IMG/VR virus record: IMGVR_UViG_3300010883_000392
Coordinates: 1-25,817 of that record
Length of the DNA: 25,817 nt
Strand: one strand, 5' to 3'
Source: a virus
The translations under genes and the position numbers were made by a program. Positions 22,587 through 25,817 of this stretch are shown one piece after another; the first letter of the stretch is position 1, and each line of letters opens with the position of its first letter. The notes beneath the pieces were generated by a model. That model searched no databases. It was not told the DNA's origin and worked only from the letters and a program-made list of their open reading frames with translations.

Positions 22587-23070
22587 CGAATAATCCCTTT
22601 CTTGCTCTTCTACAACGAGCAGCAATCTCGAATTCTTTGCCAACTTGGCCAAATAACAGTTTTGGCTCTTTCAAGCTAACTATTTCATAGTAGTAATCAC
22701 CGTACAAAACAAAATCCCCCTCTCTTACATAGAGATCCTGATCTTCTTCAAGGCGCCTTTTGTGAAAATGGGCCATAATTTCCCAAGATTTATCAATTCC
22801 GGCGCTTTCCATATAATCAGTAGAATAATCAGTAAATTCAATCAAGGCATAAACGCGGATGGGAGCCAAGTAGGTCTTCTTGATTGCTTCGCCGTAAAGT
22901 TCATTGAACTTTGTTGCCCTAAGATCAATAGAGTAGTACAAGATCTGTTGCCCTATAACCTTCTCGACCAACTCGTCGTTAATTTGTTTGACAAGATCAC
23001 GCTCTTTTTTACCTAAAAAGAGGGGTGGAGGTGGTGTTTCCGGTTTTGACCATTTGCTATCGTCTGACAT
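22576..23070 (-). CDS. 14: T4 gp14-like neck (head completion) protein
   Basis: The 164-residue product begins with a proline-rich segment (PETPPPPLF). It then reads LVKQINDELVEKVIGQQILYY, KFNELYGEAIKKTYLAPIRVYALIEF and, near the end, YVREGDFVLYGDYYYEIVSLKEP and LLFGQVGKEFEI. The last part parallels the T4 gp14 segment [22 protein letters not shown]. Such proteins sit under the portal and connect head and tail. T4 gp14 is 256 aa, so this is short. The start lies 10 bases after the gp13-like stop with a GGAGAG site, and its end overlaps the gp15-like start. The 13-14-15 order supports the call. Confidence 0.68.
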   Translation of the reverse strand: MSDDSKWSKPETPPPPLFLGKKERDLVKQINDELVEKVIGQQILYYSIDLRATKFNELYGEAIKKTYLAPIRVYALIEFTDYSTDYMESAGIDKSWEIMAHFHKRRLEEDQDLYVREGDFVLYGDYYYEIVSLKEPKLLFGQVGKEFEIAARCRRARKGLFDAS

Positions 23071-23080
23071 TTACTCTCTC

Positions 23081-24358
23081 CTATCCTACAAAAATGGGCA
23101 ATGGCGAGCGCCTTAAGGTTTCCTCTGCCGCGGTGCTCTTTTCTTGGTCTTTCTTGGCCAATTCGGGATATTCCACTTCTTTCAGAAGTTCCGTTAACTT
23201 ATCCCTGAGACTTTCTTGTTCTTCTTTTGCTTGACTAAGTAATTCAGAATGATTCAGCGTAACACTATCGCCCGGGATCGGTAATGTTTGGAATTTGCCG
23301 CGGATTTGACCCAACATTTCCTTAGAAAGAGCTAAAGCATATTTTCTAATCCACTGTTTACCAATAGCATTAATATTTTCGTAAGGTATATTGTCAAACG
23401 GAAGTGTATTGAGATTATTAATTCCCTCAATACCAGTATCTGTTTCGCCTTCTTCTTCAAAGACGCTTGTTTTAATTCTAAATCTGAACCAAATGCGATC
23501 AAGGTACCCAGCAAAATTATCGGAGCCACGTGGGCATGGGTATATTCTTAATTTGTTATTAATAAGCTCATATGAGTAGTGTGAGGTCCTAGTATATAAA
23601 GAATCCTCGTACATGATTGCTTGCAATTTGTTTTGCCAAGTGGGGATGACCTCAAAAGTTGAGTCATCGGCGAACTGACCGTATGTTGAAGCATTGCCAA
23701 CAACGCCAACACCACCATAGTACCCATAAAAGCGCCACATAGCAACTGGCGAACGATAATAAACTTTATCGATGATAATGCGCTTATCAGTTACCTTGCC
23801 ACTGTAATCAATTGCAGCGCCATCGTCATTTACACCCGATGCCGAGGAACTAGAGATAATTGTTTGTAAATCATAATCTTGTTGGTTTTTAGTAGTGGTA
23901 AATGACGCCGAATAAATAGTTGTTGTGCCACCAACGCCGGCCATCATGGTCATTCCGTCAGCAATTCTGTTTGTATAGTTTGCTTCAAATCTTGGGAATC
24001 TTAAGCTAGCGCTGAGTGGACCAGATGTAAGATTGCCTTTATGATTGAATGTACCAGTAATATTGCCGAGAGCATCTGACAATACATTTTTACCTTGATG
24101 AAGGTTGAAGATATATGAATATTCTAAAACCGCTTCTTCATAAGCGGCATAAACATTTGAGGGAGTAAGCTCAATATCGACGACATCGCCGCCGAGTTTC
24201 TTATAAACATAGGCAACTTGGTCAGTGGCACCACTCAAAAAGGCAACTGAGCCTGTGTAAATTCCGAAGGGCAGCGAATCTGATACCAACGCGGCCGAGC
24301 CGGTGGATGTTAACACTATGGCGCTTGTTTGTGATTTTGGACTTAAGTTTGTAGGCAC
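23081..24358 (-). CDS. 13: T4 gp13-like neck protein
   Basis: The 425-residue protein has VYKKLGGDVVDIELTPSNVY followed by AAYEEAVLEYSYIFNLHQG (about 50-89), a helical segment often seen in head-tail connector subunits. Its C-terminal third holds INAIGKQWIRKYALALSKEM and LGQIRGKFQTLPIPGDSVTL, then a Glu/Lys-rich helix. I associate this pattern with gp13 neck proteins of marine T4-like phages. The middle is Ser/Thr/Gly-rich. The frame opens with TTG at 24364, but TAGGAGG lies only two bases from it and six bases from the in-frame GTG at 24358, so I take GTG as the start. The gene leads the neck transcript behind an ACTATTTA element. T4 gp13 is shorter (309 aa). Confidence 0.65.
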   Translation of the reverse strand: MPTNLSPKSQTSAIVLTSTGSAALVSDSLPFGIYTGSVAFLSGATDQVAYVYKKLGGDVVDIELTPSNVYAAYEEAVLEYSYIFNLHQGKNVLSDALGNITGTFNHKGNLTSGPLSASLRFPRFEANYTNRIADGMTMMAGVGGTTTIYSASFTTTKNQQDYDLQTIISSSSASGVNDDGAAIDYSGKVTDKRIIIDKVYYRSPVAMWRFYGYYGGVGVVGNASTYGQFADDSTFEVIPTWQNKLQAIMYEDSLYTRTSHYSYELINNKLRIYPCPRGSDNFAGYLDRIWFRFRIKTSVFEEEGETDTGIEGINNLNTLPFDNIPYENINAIGKQWIRKYALALSKEMLGQIRGKFQTLPIPGDSVTLNHSELLSQAKEEQESLRDKLTELLKEVEYPELAKKDQEKSTAAEETLRRSPLPIFVG

Positions 24359-24378
24359 ACACAAATCCTCCTACTAGG

Positions 24379-24386
24379 TAAATAGT
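24379..24386 (-). promoter_or_regulatory. Late-type element ACTATTTA before the neck genes
   Basis: The minus strand reads AACTATTTACC, 20 bases before the GTG start of the gp13-like gene, with TAGGAGG between them. It is one of five such elements in structural gene leaders. Confidence 0.5.
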
Positions 24387-24422
24387 TGATCATAACCAAA
24401 GATAAACACTTATATAAGATAT

Positions 24423-24707
24423 TTACGAAGTCTTCTTAGTTGTCTTGGTTTTTGTGGTCTTGTGTGGTGTTGCCGCTTTTTTAGTAGTCGCAGTTTTGGC
24501 AGTTTTTGCTTTCAAAGTTGGGGTTGGTGCCGCCTTTGGCTTTTCAACTGCTTTTGTAGCTGCTTCAGTAATCGCTGGAGTAACTTCAACTTTTACCTCA
24601 GCTATTTCCGTTATCGGGGCTTCGGTGACCTCTTGTTCTGTTTTGATGGCCGCTTCGTGGCGCGCCTTGTCTCTGTTTTTAAACATCAATCTTTTACGAG
24701 GATGCAT
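24423..24707 (-). CDS. Small Lys/Ala/Thr-rich basic protein, histone H1 tail-like (94 aa)
   Basis: The 94-residue protein begins MHPRKRLMFKNRDKARHEA, then has a central part rich in Glu, Val, Thr and Ala with TEA repeats, and a C-terminal third of Lys, Thr, Ala and Pro (KTAKTATTKKAATPHKTTK). This resembles the disordered tails of histone H1 and bacterial H1-like proteins, so DNA or RNA binding is possible but unproven. I chose ATG 24707 because AAGGAG precedes it. The frame is open to 24794, but that extension runs through the late-type element and lacks a ribosome site. It lies between a probable virion surface gene and the neck genes, so it could be a minor capsid or packaged protein. Confidence 0.7.
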   Translation of the reverse strand: MHPRKRLMFKNRDKARHEAAIKTEQEVTEAPITEIAEVKVEVTPAITEAATKAVEKPKAAPTPTLKAKTAKTATTKKAATPHKTTKTKTTKKTS

Positions 24708-24731
24708 AATAATTTCTCCTTTTGACAAATA

Positions 24732-24739
24732 TAAATAGT
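24732..24739 (-). promoter_or_regulatory. Late-type element ACTATTTA before the basic protein gene
   Basis: The minus strand reads AACTATTTATA, 24 bases before the ATG at 24707. On the plus strand the same site contains TATAAATA, the exact T4 late promoter core, but pointing away from the gene. Confidence 0.5.
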
Positions 24740-24816
24740 TAGAAATTAGCAAAAACGAAAATCTGGAAAAATAAGCGCCGAAATATTTTAGCAAATTGCC
24801 ATTTTTAAAAAGAAAA

Positions 24817-24840
24817 CCCCCCTATCAAAAGACAGGGGGG
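24817..24840 (-). terminator. Strong rho-independent terminator after the 308-aa virion protein gene
   Basis: On the minus strand CCCCCCT pairs with AGGGGGG, with further inner pairs around a TTTT loop, followed by TTTTCTTTTT. It lies about 44 bases after the stop of the 308-aa gene. The remaining bases between 24708 and 24883 hold the late-type element and nothing else I can identify. Confidence 0.9.
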
Positions 24841-24883
24841 AAAATTTATGATAAGCAAAAACTTAAATTATTATTTTGTTAAT

Positions 24884-25810
24884 TTACTCCATTGTTAAGT
24901 CAACAAGAGCGTATTCAGTTGTAGCATTAACTTGCATAACTTCACCAACAGTTCTGGCAACACGTTGCGCAGCACTATCAGCAATACGAGCGATAACTGC
25001 TCCCGCAGTACCGGTACTAATTGTGTGACACACAGAATCACCGATAACGACAGTCCCGGAGACAAGAACAGCAGCAGGGCCGCTTACTTGGTTCCAGAAG
25101 TAGTAGCTAGCAGTAATTGCGATTGGTGGGACACCAACAGTTTGACCGGTCATTGGGGTAGTTCCGGGTGCAGTTTTAAGCTTTTCGTACTTGCTGTGTG
25201 CTAAAGAGACTTTTGAGGTTCCGCTAGCTACAAGAGCAATAACAATTGGATCATGAAGTGTCATGACACAGTTTGGTGAGGTACCGTGCGTGTGCGCAGG
25301 GTGGGACTTGATTTTATAACAGTGGCCGAGGCCGGTACCGGCGTTCACATACAGATATCCACCTGCATACTCATTCTCTACAATGTTTGTGCCGGCTGTA
25401 ATGATGGTAACCGTAGTATCACCAATCGCAGCAGCGAGACAGTTGAGGTTGAGGTGGTTACTAGCGTGTGACTTGTCACGAGTACAAGTTATTTTACCAG
25501 CAGCAAGTCCAGAACCGCCATTTCTACAATAACGATATGTTCTATCATTGTATTTTAAGATCGATCCGATTGGAAATTGTGCAGATGTTGCCTCCGCAAA
25601 AGGATTGACTGTAGTACCATCAGCACCTTTAGCATTTCTACCGACAACCAAAGTGGTGTCTGCTTGAGTGTCAGCACCAGTATCAGCCGTATAACCGGCT
25701 TTCTTCCTCAACACCATGTTGAGCAAGTTAGTGCTTGTGAGGTTAAGGTCCCTCTTTAAATTCTCTATTAGGGCTTGGGTTCTTGCCAAGCCTACTCTTT
25801 TACTTCCCAT
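24884..25810 (-). CDS. Probable virion surface or head decoration protein (308 aa)
   Basis: The 308-residue product opens with GSKRVGLARTQALIENLKRD and LNLTSTNLLNM, a helical start I recall from abundant structural proteins of marine phages, though I cannot check it. The rest is beta-rich with many Ala, Gly, Thr and Val. PIGSILKYNDRTYRYCRNGG (about 76-95) looks like a capsid-attached beta domain. A His/Cys-rich part (CYKIKSHPAHTHGTSPNC, about 164-181) could bind metal or form disulfides. There are no enzyme motifs and no signal peptide. Its own strong terminator suggests high expression. Only 7 bases lie upstream in the window, so the promoter is not visible. Function as a decoration or head protein is inferred. 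Confidence 0.65.
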   Translation of the reverse strand: MGSKRVGLARTQALIENLKRDLNLTSTNLLNMVLRKKAGYTADTGADTQADTTLVVGRNAKGADGTTVNPFAEATSAQFPIGSILKYNDRTYRYCRNGGSGLAAGKITCTRDKSHASNHLNLNCLAAAIGDTTVTIITAGTNIVENEYAGGYLYVNAGTGLGHCYKIKSHPAHTHGTSPNCVMTLHDPIVIALVASGTSKVSLAHSKYEKLKTAPGTTPMTGQTVGVPPIAITASYYFWNQVSGPAAVLVSGTVVIGDSVCHTISTGTAGAVIARIADSAAQRVARTVGEVMQVNATTEYALVDLTME

Positions 25811-25817
25811 AGTTTAA

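Noticed and set aside
23913-23920. Sixth copy of the octamer ACTATTTA, inside the gp13-like gene
   Set aside because: It lies within coding sequence with no gene start downstream, so it was not counted as a late element.
24708-24794. N-terminal extension of the basic protein with a hydrophobic segment that could pass as a signal peptide
   Set aside because: It would start without a ribosome site and reads through the late-type element; the ATG at 24707 has AAGGAG in the right place.
1-25817. tRNA genes, CRISPR arrays, insertion sequences or attachment sites
   Set aside because: No gap between genes exceeds 180 bases; none shows a cloverleaf, regularly spaced repeats or transposase coding.

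Overview
The window is a contiguous piece of a tailed, contractile (myovirus-type) phage genome. Every gene I can support lies on the minus strand, so transcription runs from high to low coordinates. The virion genes follow T4 order (13-14-15, sheath 18, tube 19, 26/51, tape measure, 53-like baseplate protein). The replication genes are also T4-like (gp41-type helicase, UvsX, gp32-type single-strand binding protein, RNase H/FEN-type exonuclease). Two parts are not classical T4: the DNA polymerase is a short family A enzyme with no recognisable proofreading motifs, and the ribonucleotide reductase is the B12-dependent class II type. This mix suggests a distant T4 relative, perhaps of the 'Far-T4'/RM378 kind, from an aquatic bacterium. 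That placement is inference; the host cannot be named from the sequence.

In transcription order, 25810-24423 holds a probable virion surface protein with a strong terminator, then a small Lys/Ala/Thr-rich protein. 24358-21711 is a neck cassette (gp13, gp14, gp15-like). 21618-18023 encodes an oversized tail sheath and the tail tube. 17993-16880 holds a gp26-like protein and an overlapping second frame that looks like a frameshifted tail assembly chaperone. 16825-8093 runs from the tape measure through baseplate proteins to an unrecognised 409-aa protein. 8118-6074 holds the polymerase and a divergent FtsZ/tubulin-fold protein, translationally linked to each other and directly downstream of the tail operon. 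6014-1 holds gp32, two tiny envelope proteins flanked by duplicated hairpins, UvsX, a VOC-fold protein, the exonuclease, the helicase and the 5' part of the reductase.

Two promoter classes divide the window. Sigma70-type -35/-10 pairs precede gp32, uvsX, the VOC gene and the helicase. A different element, ACTATTTA on the coding strand, lies 20-51 bases before five structural genes. Hairpins close several structural units. The layout fits early transcription of replication genes by host polymerase and late transcription of virion genes.

The most interesting items are the FtsZ/tubulin-like gene, the probable +1 or -2 programmed frameshift at a run of seven T, the inverted-looking late element, the small lipoprotein/membrane protein pair with 40-base repeats, and a high count of the palindrome GGCGCC. 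I see no tRNA, CRISPR array, insertion sequence or plus-strand gene. No gene-free stretch exceeds 180 bases.
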